Positions 40,973 to 51,124 of a DNA stretch of 64,000 nt are shown here, one piece after another (position 1 is the stretch's first letter; each line of letters begins with the position of its first letter). The translations under genes and the position numbers were made by a program. The notes under the pieces are model-generated. The model ran no database searches. It was not told the DNA's origin and was given only the letters and a program-made list of their open reading frames with translations. This DNA is from Larkinella sp965227735 (GTDB taxonomy: Bacteria; Bacteroidota; Bacteroidia; Cytophagales; Spirosomataceae): contig NZ_OZ245776.1 of assembly GCF_965227735.1 (NCBI RefSeq), positions 3,410,001 to 3,474,000 of the forward strand, given 5' to 3'.

Positions 40973-43900
40973 ATGAAAAAACTTCGACAACCGCTTAGCC
41001 TGTTGCGTAGCTTTATGAAATTGACTTTCTATCAGTTACTCCTGGCCGCGATCTTCACCGGGCTCGCTTTGGCCCGTCCCGTGGAAGCACAGCGAATCAT
41101 GGATCAGCGTGTCACGATCCAGGCCACCAACCTCCCGATGAAGGCGGTTTTGAACCAGTTGGGGAAACAGGCCGACGTTCGTTTTGCCTACCGCTCGGCC
41201 CTGGTTCAGTTGAATCAGCGCGTGTCGTTCAACGCCAGCAACCAGCCGCTGAGCGAAATCCTGGACAAATTGTTGAAACCGCTGAGCCTGACGTATTACG
41301 TCAAAGGGCGGCAGATCATTCTGAACCTGGAGCCCCTGCCGGTTCCGTCGGCCGATGAGCTGTTGCGCAACCACGATGCCGCAGCGGTGGATCAGAACGT
41401 ATCCGGAACGGTTTCGGATGAAGCCGGGGTGCGGCTGCCGGGCGTCAGCGTGGTGGTGAAAGGCACCACCCGTGGCACCACAACGGACGGTAACGGGCAA
41501 TACCGCCTGACGATGCAGACGGGCGATGCCGTTCTGGTGTTCAGTTTTGTGGGTTATACCTCCCAGGAAATTGCCGTCGGAAACCGTACGGAGGTCAATG
41601 TTAGCTTATTAACCGATACGAAGAACCTTAGTGAAGTCGTCGTGGTCGGTTACGGTACCCAAAAACGGTCGGATCTGACCGGATCGATCTCGTCAGTCAA
41701 AGCAGAAGAAATTAAAAACCTGCCCGTCCGGAGCGTCAACGAAGCCCTGCAAGGCCGGGCCGCCGGGGTGCAGGTAACGCGACCAGACGGCACGCCGGGT
41801 GGAGGTTCTGACATTGTCATCCGTGGCATCGGCTCCATTGGCGGTATGGCTCCCTTATACATTGTGGACGGTATCCGGATGGGTGCGGGCAATAACTTCA
41901 ACCTCCAGGACGTCGAATCCATCGAAGTGCTGAAAGACGCCAGCGCGGCTGCCATCTATGGGGCACAGGCTGCCGGGGGCGTGGTGCTGGTGACGACGAA
42001 GCGCGGCACCAAGATGGACAAAATGAGCATCAACTTTAATGCGTATTACGGCGTTCGGCAACCCCGGAATCTCTACCAGATGCTGAACACGGCGGATTAT
42101 ATCAAAGCCAAACAAGCCTTCGGCGTCAACACGAGCGGGTACGGTGATCCGGCTACCTTACCCAATACCGACTGGGCCGATGAAATCTTTCAAAACGGCA
42201 AAGAGCAGAGTTATTCGCTTTCACTGGCAGGAGCCTCCGCCAAAGCCAATTACTACCTCTCGGCCAATTACCAGCGCGAAGACGGCACGATCATCGATAA
42301 CTCGTTTCAACGCTGGGGGATTCGGTCGAATGCGGATTTTAAAATTAACAAACGCCTGAAAATCGGCGAAACGCTGTTTGCCTGGCGGACCAGCACCAAT
42401 CCGGCGCAAAGCACGACCTACCCTTTTCGCTCGGCTCCGCTGGTTGCGGTCCGCGACGAGACCAATCCGTTCGGCGGCTGGGCCAAAACCGGTTCGTTTT
42501 TCACAGGACCCAACCTGGTCGGCTGGGAAGCGATCCATCACCGGCTCAGCGATCAATATGCCCTTGAAGGCAATATGTACCTTGACTGGGAAATCGTCAA
42601 CGGGTTGAATTTTCGCTCGACATTCGGGGCCTCCATTTTCAGTGGCCGCGACTACACTTACCGCGAAGCCCACGACTTTGGGGTGGTCCGGAACGCACTG
42701 GCCTACCTGACCCGAACGCAAACGAACCAACGCAACCTGACGGGAAACTTCGTGTTGACGTATGACAAAACCATTGGTCAGCACGAGTTTAAAGCCATGG
42801 CGGGTTACGAAGCCTATCAGCAGGATCTGAGCAACCTGTCGGCCGAAGCGCAGGGGTTTCAAATCGTTACGTATAACCTGGGCCTGAGCACCGACCCCAG
42901 CACCTACCGCGCCAGTGGTGGCGAATACCCCCAAACCCGGCTCTTGTCGCAGTTTGGCCGGATCAACTACACCTACGCCGGGAAATACCTGCTGACGGCC
43001 AACGTCCGCCGGGATGGTTCCGATCGATTTGGTCCCGCCAACCGCTGGGGAGTATTCCCGTCGTTTTCGGTAGGCTGGAAAGTAACCGAAGAAGCGTTCA
43101 TGCGGAATATTCCGGCCATCTCGAACCTCAAGCTCCGCGCCAGCTACGGCAAATTGGGCAGCACCAGCAACATTCCGCAGTTTACCTATCAGGCGTCTTA
43201 CGGCGGAACGGGTGGAACGAACATCCACGGTTTGCCGGACGGCAGCCGTTCCAAAGGTTACGCGCTGACCGCCCAATTACCCAACGAAAACATCAAGTGG
43301 GAAGAAGTGAAACAGACAGACATCGGCGCCGACATCGGGCTGTTCAACAACCGCCTGAATGTGACCATCGACTGGTATAACCGCCAGACTCAGGACATGA
43401 TCTACCAGGTGCCGGTTCCCCGGTCAGCGGGTTTTGCGGCCTCTACGGTGTACACCAACATTGGTCAGATGAGCAACAAAGGGCTTGAGCTGGCCATCGA
43501 CTACCGGGGCAAAGTGGGGGCTTTTACCTACAGCGTTGCCGCCAATGCCGCCTTCAACAAAAACCTCGTCAAGCAACTGAGCGGTACGAACAACAACCCG
43601 ATCAACGACGGTGCTGGGGGCGATTACCTGGAAAGCACCATTGCCCGGACGCAGGCCGGCTACGCCATGAGCCAGTATTTCGGGTATATCACGGAAGGTA
43701 TTTTCCAAACCGATGCGGAAGTGGCTACGCTGAACCAGCAAGCCCGGGAAAAAGCGGCCGCTGCCGGCAAACCCACCACGGGCGTGGTATATCAGGCGGC
43801 CGGAACCGGTGCCGGTGACCTGAAGTTCAGGGATGTGAACGGCGACGGAAGAATCACAATCGACGATAAAACCTACATTGGTAACCCCTGGCCCAAAATG

Positions 43901-44422
43901 ACCTACGGTTTGACGCTGAATCTGGGCTGGAAAGGGTTCGACGTGTCGGCTCTGTTTCAGGGTGTGCAGGGACTGGATATTTACAACGCCAACCGCTACT
44001 ATACGCAGTTTTTTGTGGGCGATTACAACACCACGGGCGATATTTTCCAGACCTCGTTTTTCAACGGAAATGGCCTGACCGACCGGCCGCGCGTTGGCTA
44101 CCAGGATGCTTCCGGCAACTACGTGCGCGATCCGAATTCCAATTATACCCGCATCTCGGACTATTACGTAGAAAACGGAGCCTATCTGAAATTGCGGAAT
44201 CTTCAGGTGGGGTATACGCTGCCGTCGGTGATCACCAACAAGATCAAAATGGGTAGCATCCGCATTTACATGCAGGGGCAAAACCTGATGACGCTGACGA
44301 AATATTCGGGCCTGGACCCCGAGGTGATGGGGCGCAACGGAACGACCGGCCGCGGAATCGATGCGATCTATTCCTACCCGCGCACCACGCTCCTGTCGAT
44401 GGGCATCGATGCCAGTTTCTAA
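40973..44422 (+). CDS. SusC/RagA-type TonB-dependent transporter with STN signalling domain
   Basis: This outer-membrane importer pairs with the SusD lipoprotein that follows. From ATG 40973 it has 1149 residues: a signal region ending near VEAQ40, an STN domain (about 50-118), a carboxypeptidase-like domain (142-215, VSGTVSDEAG and GVSVVVKGTTRGTT), the SusC box EVVVVGYGTQ (221-230), a plug (about 235-345) and a 22-strand barrel ending in MGIDASF. The STN domain marks it as a transducer to the FecR/sigma pair. An in-frame ATG at 40913 adds 20 residues before the natural signal peptide and is rejected. Confidence 0.93.
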   Translation: MKKLRQPLSLLRSFMKLTFYQLLLAAIFTGLALARPVEAQRIMDQRVTIQATNLPMKAVLNQLGKQADVRFAYRSALVQLNQRVSFNASNQPLSEILDKLLKPLSLTYYVKGRQIILNLEPLPVPSADELLRNHDAAAVDQNVSGTVSDEAGVRLPGVSVVVKGTTRGTTTDGNGQYRLTMQTGDAVLVFSFVGYTSQEIAVGNRTEVNVSLLTDTKNLSEVVVVGYGTQKRSDLTGSISSVKAEEIKNLPVRSVNEALQGRAAGVQVTRPDGTPGGGSDIVIRGIGSIGGMAPLYIVDGIRMGAGNNFNLQDVESIEVLKDASAAAIYGAQAAGGVVLVTTKRGTKMDKMSINFNAYYGVRQPRNLYQMLNTADYIKAKQAFGVNTSGYGDPATLPNTDWADEIFQNGKEQSYSLSLAGASAKANYYLSANYQREDGTIIDNSFQRWGIRSNADFKINKRLKIGETLFAWRTSTNPAQSTTYPFRSAPLVAVRDETNPFGGWAKTGSFFTGPNLVGWEAIHHRLSDQYALEGNMYLDWEIVNGLNFRSTFGASIFSGRDYTYREAHDFGVVRNALAYLTRTQTNQRNLTGNFVLTYDKTIGQHEFKAMAGYEAYQQDLSNLSAEAQGFQIVTYNLGLSTDPSTYRASGGEYPQTRLLSQFGRINYTYAGKYLLTANVRRDGSDRFGPANRWGVFPSFSVGWKVTEEAFMRNIPAISNLKLRASYGKLGSTSNIPQFTYQASYGGTGGTNIHGLPDGSRSKGYALTAQLPNENIKWEEVKQTDIGADIGLFNNRLNVTIDWYNRQTQDMIYQVPVPRSAGFAASTVYTNIGQMSNKGLELAIDYRGKVGAFTYSVAANAAFNKNLVKQLSGTNNNPINDGAGGDYLESTIARTQAGYAMSQYFGYITEGIFQTDAEVATLNQQAREKAAAAGKPTTGVVYQAAGTGAGDLKFRDVNGDGRITIDDKTYIGNPWPKMTYGLTLNLGWKGFDVSALFQGVQGLDIYNANRYYTQFFVGDYNTTGDIFQTSFFNGNGLTDRPRVGYQDASGNYVRDPNSNYTRISDYYVENGAYLKLRNLQVGYTLPSVITNKIKMGSIRIYMQGQNLMTLTKYSGLDPEVMGRNGTTGRGIDAIYSYPRTTLLSMGIDASF

Positions 44423-44452
44423 TTCTCCAGACCTTACTCAGTTGATACAACT

Positions 44453-46198
44453 ATGTTTCATACGATGAAGCCATTTCTGAAACTCACCCTCTTTATGGCC
44501 CTGCTCGGTTTGGCCGGCTGTAAAGAAGATTTTATCGATGTGACCAATCCCGGTGCGCTTTCCACTGACAATTACCCCGGTTCGGTGACGGATCTGGAAC
44601 AATTGCTGACCGGTGTTTACGGGACACAACACTCTGCGGGTTTATTCGGCCATAACATTTACGGGAAAGCCTATTACATGTGGGACCATACTGCCGACCT
44701 GAGCTGGCAGGGAACACCGACCTGGATTCAGCTCGGGCAAAACAACTCCCAGCCCAACGACGGTTTTCTGTCGGAAACCTGGCGGGATACCTGGAAAGGC
44801 GTTCAGCGGGCTAATACGCTGTTGGTCAACATCGAAAAATACCGCCCCAAGGCAACTTCGCAAACCGATAAAGCGGCTATTGACCTGATGAAAGGGCAGG
44901 CTCTTTTCCTCCGCGCCTGGTATTATCAGTACCTGATCACGATCTGGGGGGAAGCCATGATCATCGACGGCCAGGGGGGCGACAAACTGGGCGTTCCCAT
45001 CATCACCGAAGCCTCGACCAGCCTGGATCAGACGCAGGTGGAACGGGCTACGGTGAAGCAGGTCTGGGATTTTATCATCACTGATCTGAAAGCGGCAGAA
45101 ACGCTGCTGGCCGGCAAAACCTGGACGGGTGCCAACGACAAACACAAAATCAGCGGCTGGGCGGTCAAAGCAGCCCTCGGCAAAGCGTATGTCTACACCC
45201 AGGACTGGACCAACGCAAAAACCTCGCTGGCGGATGTGATTACCAACAGCGGTAAGTCGCTGGTTTCGTTCGATGTCTACAAAACCATGTTCAACGGCAA
45301 AAACGAATTCAACTCCGAATCGTTGCTGGAAATGAACCTGAACGTGGATATGACCGCCCGAGGCAATACGGAAACGTCGATGGGATCGAGCATTGGAATG
45401 GTTCTGGCCCCCACCTACGTGAGCGACAACAACCTGCCTGCGGCTTCGGCCTGGTCGAACGTGTTTCCGCACGCCAAAAATCTCGCCCGGTTTGGCTTCA
45501 ATGAAGGCCATTACTTCAAAGCCGGTACCACGCAACCGCTGGCCACCAACATCGATCCAGCCTACATCACCCGCTCAGTGCTGGCGCGTCAGAACAAAAC
45601 CGTGGACCCGCGCCTGTGGGTGGCCTGCTGGCAGCCTTACGTGGATAGCATGACCGTAAGCGGCAAAAAACGACCAATTTCGCATTTTCTCGACATCAGC
45701 GAAATGGACATGGAAGCCTGGAGTTTCCGGAAATACCTGACGGTCGACGCTACCGAAACCGAAGTCAACATGGCCAATGGCAACAACATCCTGCTGTTGC
45801 GGTTAGCCGACGTGTATCTTCTGTATGCCGAAACGCTCATGCGTACCGGAGACAATGCCACGGCGCTGGAATATGTCAACAAGGTGAAACGGCGGGCTTA
45901 CGGCTATCCGATCAATACCGCGTCGCCGGTCGATTACAAGAGCCTGACCGATGCCACGAAAGCCACCGATGCGGTTCTTAAATCCGATCCGCTCAAGTAT
46001 GAACGCTGGGCGGAATTGTTCGGCGAAGGCCACTGGTGGATTGATGTTCGTCGCTGGCAGTTGGGGGCACAGGAAGCAGCTTATTACCAGCGCATTCGGG
46101 GCGGAACCATTCAGTGGGAAGCCACCGATTACGCCCAGCCGATCCCCATCGATGAGATCAACTCGAACGTCAAGATGAAACAAAATCCGGGGTATTGA
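44453..46198 (+). CDS. SusD/RagB-type surface glycan- or nutrient-binding lipoprotein
   Basis: The 581-residue lipoprotein (lipobox LAGC, Cys23) has the SusD N-terminal TPR region (DFIDVTNPGALSTDNY... YWQ-type helices, LFLRAWYYQYLITIWG around 161-176) and the C-terminal RagB domain ending EIN-S-NVKMKQNPGY. It forms the lid of the SusC transporter. The ATG at 44465 would also give a good signal peptide. Ligand is not predictable from sequence. Confidence 0.93.
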   Translation: MFHTMKPFLKLTLFMALLGLAGCKEDFIDVTNPGALSTDNYPGSVTDLEQLLTGVYGTQHSAGLFGHNIYGKAYYMWDHTADLSWQGTPTWIQLGQNNSQPNDGFLSETWRDTWKGVQRANTLLVNIEKYRPKATSQTDKAAIDLMKGQALFLRAWYYQYLITIWGEAMIIDGQGGDKLGVPIITEASTSLDQTQVERATVKQVWDFIITDLKAAETLLAGKTWTGANDKHKISGWAVKAALGKAYVYTQDWTNAKTSLADVITNSGKSLVSFDVYKTMFNGKNEFNSESLLEMNLNVDMTARGNTETSMGSSIGMVLAPTYVSDNNLPAASAWSNVFPHAKNLARFGFNEGHYFKAGTTQPLATNIDPAYITRSVLARQNKTVDPRLWVACWQPYVDSMTVSGKKRPISHFLDISEMDMEAWSFRKYLTVDATETEVNMANGNNILLLRLADVYLLYAETLMRTGDNATALEYVNKVKRRAYGYPINTASPVDYKSLTDATKATDAVLKSDPLKYERWAELFGEGHWWIDVRRWQLGAQEAAYYQRIRGGTIQWEATDYAQPIPIDEINSNVKMKQNPGY

Positions 46199-46236
46199 TC
46201 AATTCATTCAACCCTAAAAGGTCTATTGTGACGCCG

Positions 46237-46403
46237 AATTACCCCGAAGGGGTGTCCTGTTAATAGCCATCCGAATTATGATTTTATACAAGCTCCGGAG
46301 GAGCGTCCTGGATAGCGGTTTGGGATTCAGGACGCTCCTCCGGAGCTTAAAACAATTGATCGATCCGCTGTTGCTATTAACAGGACACCCCTCCGGGGTA
46401 ATT
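46237..46403. repeat. Nested inverted repeat (element B)
   Basis: Outer arms of 31 bases (46237-46267 and 46373-46403) match except one position; both contain accccgaaggggt or accccggaggggt and ctgttaatag. Inside, 21-base arms aagctccggaggagcgtcctg (46290-46310) and its complement (46328-46348) match perfectly. The element fills most of the gap after susD. Closely related to element C at 51125-51325. Confidence 0.9.
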
Positions 46404-46441
46404 TGGCTGCATAACCGAATCTATTGGGTTTAGTTTTTCTT

Positions 46442-47428
46442 ATGAAGAAAATCGTCGTTTTTTTCGCCATTCTCCTCAGTTTCACCAGCGCCACCCTCCT
46501 GCCGCCGTTCCCCCAAGCGGAGATAACCAACGGGATACTCCGAGCGAAACTGTATCTGCCTGATTCGGTAAGCGGTTATTACCAGGGTGTCCGGTTCGAC
46601 TGGTCGGGCGTGATTGCCAGCCTGGACTACAAAGAGCATTCATTTTTTGGTCAGTGGTTCGAGAAATACGATCCGAAACTACACGATGCCATCAGCGGCC
46701 CGGTCGAAGAATTTACGCCCATTGGCTACGACGAAGCCAAACCGGGTGACGATTTCCTGAAGATTGGCGTCGGTTCGCTGCGCAAAGCAAAGGACTCGCC
46801 CTACCGGTTTGCGATGCCGTACGCCATTGTCAATCCCGGAAAATGGGCGGTAAAAACCGGTCGCGATGAAGTCGTTTTCACCCACGAACTGACCGATGCC
46901 GCCGGGTATTCCTACCGCTACCAGAAAACCGTGAAGCTTTTAAAAGGCAAACCGGTGCTGGTGCTGGAACACAGCCTGAAAAATACCGGAAAGAAAACCA
47001 TCGAAACGACGGTGTATGACCACAACTTTTTCATGCTCGACAACCAGCAAACCGGTCCCGCTATTTCCGTTACGTTTCCGTTTTCGTTACAGGTAAAACC
47101 CACGCGGGGCATCGGCACCTTCGCCGATGTTCAGGGCAACCGGTTTGTGTATCTGAAAGAAATACCCAAAGGTGAAAGCACCCATTGCTACCTGACCGGT
47201 TTTGGCGACACGGCCAAAGACTATGATTTCCGCGTTGAAAACACCAAAACCGGGTCCGGCATCCGGGTGGTTGGCGATCAACCCATTGTGCAACTGGCCT
47301 TCTGGTCGATTCACACCACGGTGTGTCCCGAGCCTTACATCAAAATCAAAGCCGAACCAGGTCAGACGTTCAGGTGGAAAATTTCGTACGACTTTTATAC
47401 ACTGCCCAAAACCGCATCGACTCACTAA
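46442..47428 (+). CDS. Exported aldose 1-epimerase-like (galactose mutarotase fold) protein
   Basis: The protein starts MKKIVVFFAILLSFTSA, a signal peptide, at ATG 46442 (328 residues); the in-frame TTG at 46424 is less likely. The mature sequence resembles the mutarotase-like beta-sandwich: NGILRAKLYLPDSVSGYYQGVRFDWSG (about 30-56), FGIGSLRKAK-type strands, KTVKLLKGKPVLVLEHSLKNTGKKTIETTVYDHNFF (about 160-195). It would act on free sugar in the periplasm. Whether catalytic residues of true epimerases are present I could not confirm. It begins a three-gene set with a PQQ dehydrogenase and a sugar-acid dehydratase. Confidence 0.65.
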   Translation: MKKIVVFFAILLSFTSATLLPPFPQAEITNGILRAKLYLPDSVSGYYQGVRFDWSGVIASLDYKEHSFFGQWFEKYDPKLHDAISGPVEEFTPIGYDEAKPGDDFLKIGVGSLRKAKDSPYRFAMPYAIVNPGKWAVKTGRDEVVFTHELTDAAGYSYRYQKTVKLLKGKPVLVLEHSLKNTGKKTIETTVYDHNFFMLDNQQTGPAISVTFPFSLQVKPTRGIGTFADVQGNRFVYLKEIPKGESTHCYLTGFGDTAKDYDFRVENTKTGSGIRVVGDQPIVQLAFWSIHTTVCPEPYIKIKAEPGQTFRWKISYDFYTLPKTASTH

Positions 47429-47452
47429 TCCATCTTTTTTCTGGATATCATC

Positions 47453-49672
47453 ATGAAGTATGCGCTACAAAGTACAGTGCTGGGGCTATTGATTTTGGGC
47501 ATTTCGGCCAAAGCTCCAAATTGGGAAGGGAGCGACACTAACCCGCCAACGAATCAGGACTGGCCCTATTATGGTGGCAATAAGGCCGGAAACCGCTACT
47601 CTTCCTTAACTCAAATCAATCTTCAAAACGTAAAAAACCTCAAAGTAGCCTGGACCTTCGACGCGGCTGGTGCCGATGGCCAAGCCGGAAGGCCGCTCGA
47701 AATTCAGTGCCAGCCCATTGTAATCGACGGAGTTCTCTACGGCCTGACGCCCATGCTCAAGGTGTTTGCGGTCGATGCCGGAACGGGGAAACAACGCTGG
47801 CTTTTCGATCCGTTCAAGAACAAATCACCCCGGTTTAACCAAAGTCGGGGCGTTATGTACTGGGAAAACCGCGACGGCGGACCGGGCACCGACAAACGCA
47901 TTCTGTTTTCTGCCGGTTCTACACTCTATGCGCTCAATGCGCTGACGGGCGAACCGGTTGCCGGTTTTGGAAAAAACGGCGAAGTCGATTTGCGGGAAGG
48001 CCTGCAGGACGAATCGAAGCGGGACCTGAGCAAACTGTCGGTGACCTCCACGACGCCGGGCGTTATTTATAAGGACATTCTGGTGCTGGGGTCGGCGGTT
48101 TCGGAACAGGGCGATGCGGCACCGGGCCACGTTCGGGGCTTCGACATCCGCACTGGAAAAGTGCGGTGGGTTTTTCATACTATCCCGCAACCGGGTGAAA
48201 AAGGCTACGAAACCTGGCCCAAAGACGCCTACAAACGCATCGGCGGGGCTAATAACTGGGCGGGTATGGTGCTCGACGAAAAGCGCGGTACGGTTTATTT
48301 CGGAACGGGTTCGCCTTCCGTCGACTTCTACGGCGGCATTCGGGCGGGACAAAACCTTTATTCCGACTGCATTCTGGCGCTGAACGCCGAAACCGGCAAC
48401 ATGCAGTGGTTTTACCAGACGATTCACCACGATTTGTGGGACCGCGATCTGCCCTGTCCTCCCAACCTCGTAACGGTGAAGCACAACGGGAAAACCGTCG
48501 ATGCCGTGGCTCAGACGACCAAAGACGGGCTGGTGTATGTCCTGAATCGCGATACCGGCGAATCGCTTTTCCCGGTAGAAGAACGCAATGTCCCGACCTC
48601 GCCCGCCCTGCCCGGTGAGGTTCCGTGGCCGACGCAGAAATTTCCGCTCAAACCCGCCCCCTTTGCCCGGCAGGTTTTCACCGAAGCCGACATCACCACG
48701 CGGACGCCCGAAGCGCACGCCTTCGTCAAAGAGAAGTTTCTGAAAACCCGCTCCGGTGACAAATTCATGCCGCCCAGCCTGGAAGGGACGTTATTTTTCG
48801 GCATTGGCGGTGGCGCCGAATGGGGCGGAAACGCCAGTGATCCACAGGGAATTCTGTACCAGAATTCGAACGAAATGGTCTGGGATTTGCGAATGTCGGA
48901 TCTGGCCGCCCGAAATGCTGAAATTGCTTCGAAAGGAAAAACGCTGTATCAGGCCAATTGCATGGCTTGCCACGGTCCCGACCGCAAAGGCAGCGGACAG
49001 GAATATCCCAGCCTGGTCGATCTGGGTAAGCGGCTTTCGGGCCAGGAAATCAATGCGGTTTTGCGATCCGGCCGGGGACGGATGCCATCGTTCCAACACC
49101 TTTCCGACCAGGACCGGTTTACACTTGTCCGGTATTTGCTCAATGCCGACACCAAAACCGCCGAACCCAAACCGGCCGAAAGCCAGGATCAGCACAACGC
49201 GCCGGTTTTGACCGGAACCAACGAAAAAGTAGATTTCCCCTATATCCCGCCTTACATCAACAATGGCTACACCCGGTTTTTTGATCCAGACGGTTATCCG
49301 GCCGTCAAACCGCCCTGGGGAACGCTGAACGCCATCGATTTGAACACCGGTGAATACCTCTGGCGGGTTCCGCTGGGCGAATTTCCGGAATTAACGAAAA
49401 AAGGCGTTCCGATTACGGGTACCGAAAATTACGGCGGTCCCATCGTGACGGCTGGAGGACTGGTTTTTGTTGCCGGGACCAAAGACGAACGAATCCGGGC
49501 GTTTGATAAAAAAACCGGCAAAGTCGTCTGGGAATACCAGCTTTTGGCGGGCGGTTTTGCCACGCCGATCACGTACCAGGTTGGCGGGAAACAATACGTG
49601 GTCATTGCCGCCGGTGGTGTTAAAAACGGTCACAAACCGGGTGGTTCATACATGGCCTTTGCCTTACCGTAA
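47453..49672 (+). CDS. PQQ-dependent dehydrogenase with inserted cytochrome c domain
   Basis: The 739-residue protein has a short signal peptide (1-20) and an eight-bladed beta-propeller of the quinoprotein glucose or alcohol dehydrogenase type (DWPYYGGNKAGNRYSSLTQIN at about 36-56; WVFHTIPQPGEKGYETWP; repeated tryptophan-docking strands). A c-type cytochrome motif CMACH occupies residues 503-507, with an axial-ligand candidate in GRMPSF about 40 residues later; the propeller resumes after it. It would oxidise a sugar or polyol in the periplasm and pass electrons to the haem. PQQ synthesis genes are not in the window. Substrate unknown; sugar is inferred from neighbours. Confidence 0.88.
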   Translation: MKYALQSTVLGLLILGISAKAPNWEGSDTNPPTNQDWPYYGGNKAGNRYSSLTQINLQNVKNLKVAWTFDAAGADGQAGRPLEIQCQPIVIDGVLYGLTPMLKVFAVDAGTGKQRWLFDPFKNKSPRFNQSRGVMYWENRDGGPGTDKRILFSAGSTLYALNALTGEPVAGFGKNGEVDLREGLQDESKRDLSKLSVTSTTPGVIYKDILVLGSAVSEQGDAAPGHVRGFDIRTGKVRWVFHTIPQPGEKGYETWPKDAYKRIGGANNWAGMVLDEKRGTVYFGTGSPSVDFYGGIRAGQNLYSDCILALNAETGNMQWFYQTIHHDLWDRDLPCPPNLVTVKHNGKTVDAVAQTTKDGLVYVLNRDTGESLFPVEERNVPTSPALPGEVPWPTQKFPLKPAPFARQVFTEADITTRTPEAHAFVKEKFLKTRSGDKFMPPSLEGTLFFGIGGGAEWGGNASDPQGILYQNSNEMVWDLRMSDLAARNAEIASKGKTLYQANCMACHGPDRKGSGQEYPSLVDLGKRLSGQEINAVLRSGRGRMPSFQHLSDQDRFTLVRYLLNADTKTAEPKPAESQDQHNAPVLTGTNEKVDFPYIPPYINNGYTRFFDPDGYPAVKPPWGTLNAIDLNTGEYLWRVPLGEFPELTKKGVPITGTENYGGPIVTAGGLVFVAGTKDERIRAFDKKTGKVVWEYQLLAGGFATPITYQVGGKQYVVIAAGGVKNGHKPGGSYMAFALP

Positions 49673-49710
49673 ACCTATTCACATTTGCATCTAAACCCTT
49701 ATCTGTAACC

Positions 49711-51081
49711 ATGGAAAAAAACGAAAACTTCGCCGAAATGAACAGCCGTCGCGAGACGTTGAAAAAGATAGGTTTCGGCTCCTCAGCCGGTTTGCTGGGC
49801 TTGTTTGGGGGGATGTCGACCGCCGAAGCCCGCGAACGGCAAGGCACACCCTCCTACGCCAAAGCGATGGCACCGGTCAAAATCAAATCGGTGAAAGCCA
49901 TCGCCACGGCCCCCCAGGGTTCCAACCTCATCGTCGTCAAAGTTGAAACGACCGAGCCGGGTTTATACGGTTTGGGCTGCGCGACGTTCACGCAACGGGC
50001 CGCCGTGGTCATCGTCGCCATCAATACGTACCTGAATGAGTTTTGTGTGGGAAAAGATGTGGATAACATCGAAGACATGTGGCAGGCGGCTTATGTCAGT
50101 TCCTACTGGCGCAACGGCCCGGTTCTGAACAACGCCCTTTCGGGACTCGATCAGGCGCTGTGGGACATCAAAGGCAAACGCGCCAACATGCCGGTGTATC
50201 AGTTGCTGGGCGGAAAAGCCCGGTTTGCGATTCCCTGCTACACCCACGCGGGCGGCAACACGCCCGAAGCGGCAGCCGACAGCGTGAAGAAATTTATGGA
50301 GCAGGGCTTTCAGTACATCCGGATTCAGCAGGGTGGCTACGGAGCCGTGGGGGCCAATTCGGCAACACCCGACTTCAAAGCCGCCGGTTTTGGCGGTGCC
50401 ACCGACAACTACATGAACGAGCGGATGTACCTGAAATCGGTGCCAAAAATGTTCGAAGTCGTTCGGAAACAGTGCGGTGACGAAATCGAGCTGCTGCACG
50501 ACATTCACGAGCGGGTGCAACCCATCGACGCCATCAATATGATCAAGCAGGTGGAAGAATACCGCCCGTTCTTCATCGAAGATCCGTTTTCGCCCGAAAA
50601 CATGAAGTGGTTTGCGCAACTGCGTCAGGCGACGTCGGTGCCGATTGCGATGGGTGAACTGTTCAACAACATCAACGAATTCAAGGAGCCGATGGTGAAC
50701 CAGTGGTTCGATTTCATCCGGATTCACGTTTCGCAAATCGGCGGTATTACGCCCGCCATGAAAGTGGCCCGGCTGGGCGAATGGTTCAACGTTCGGACGG
50801 CCTGGCACGGCCCGGGCGACGTGTCGCCGGTGGGCCACGCGGCTCACGCGCACATCGATCTGGCGGTCTGGAACTTCGGAATCCAGGAAGCGGTGCAGTT
50901 TTCGGACAAAATGAAGGAAGTGTTCAGCGGTTGCCCGACCATGAACAAAGGCTATATGTCGGTCAACGAGGTGCCGGGGCTGGGCGTCGATATTAATGAA
51001 AAAGAAGCCGCCAAATACCCCATCGGCACGAAATCAAACTGGCAGGTTCGGAAAATTGACGGGACGATTATCCGTCCGTAA
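49711..51081 (+). CDS. Enolase-superfamily sugar-acid dehydratase (RspA/ManD-like) with twin-arginine leader
   Basis: The 456-residue protein belongs to the mandelate racemase/ManD branch: metal ligands Asp264 (HDIHER), Glu290 (FFIEDP) and Glu316 (GELFN), acid-base His266, and HGPGDVSPV (366-374) with His366 and Asp370. RIQQGGYG (204-211) supplies the Arg/Tyr pair expected in D-mannonate or D-gluconate dehydratases. The N-terminus MNSRRETLKKIGFGSSAG (10-27) is a Tat-type leader, unusual for a family whose members are normally cytoplasmic. ATG 49738 is an alternative start. It would dehydrate the aldonic acid made by the preceding PQQ enzyme. Substrate is inference. Confidence 0.85.
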   Translation: MEKNENFAEMNSRRETLKKIGFGSSAGLLGLFGGMSTAEARERQGTPSYAKAMAPVKIKSVKAIATAPQGSNLIVVKVETTEPGLYGLGCATFTQRAAVVIVAINTYLNEFCVGKDVDNIEDMWQAAYVSSYWRNGPVLNNALSGLDQALWDIKGKRANMPVYQLLGGKARFAIPCYTHAGGNTPEAAADSVKKFMEQGFQYIRIQQGGYGAVGANSATPDFKAAGFGGATDNYMNERMYLKSVPKMFEVVRKQCGDEIELLHDIHERVQPIDAINMIKQVEEYRPFFIEDPFSPENMKWFAQLRQATSVPIAMGELFNNINEFKEPMVNQWFDFIRIHVSQIGGITPAMKVARLGEWFNVRTAWHGPGDVSPVGHAAHAHIDLAVWNFGIQEAVQFSDKMKEVFSGCPTMNKGYMSVNEVPGLGVDINEKEAAKYPIGTKSNWQVRKIDGTIIRP

Positions 51082-51124
51082 AAAGAGTAATTTGGCAGGA
51101 AAAATTTTTCAAAAAGACACCTGT

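Noticed and set aside
42221..43276. 351-residue reading frame antisense to the first susC
   Set aside because: Antisense shadow caused by codon bias; no signal, motif or promoter.
46424..46441. TTG start extending the epimerase-like protein by six residues
   Set aside because: The ATG at 46442 gives a standard basic-then-hydrophobic signal peptide; the extra residues would spoil it.
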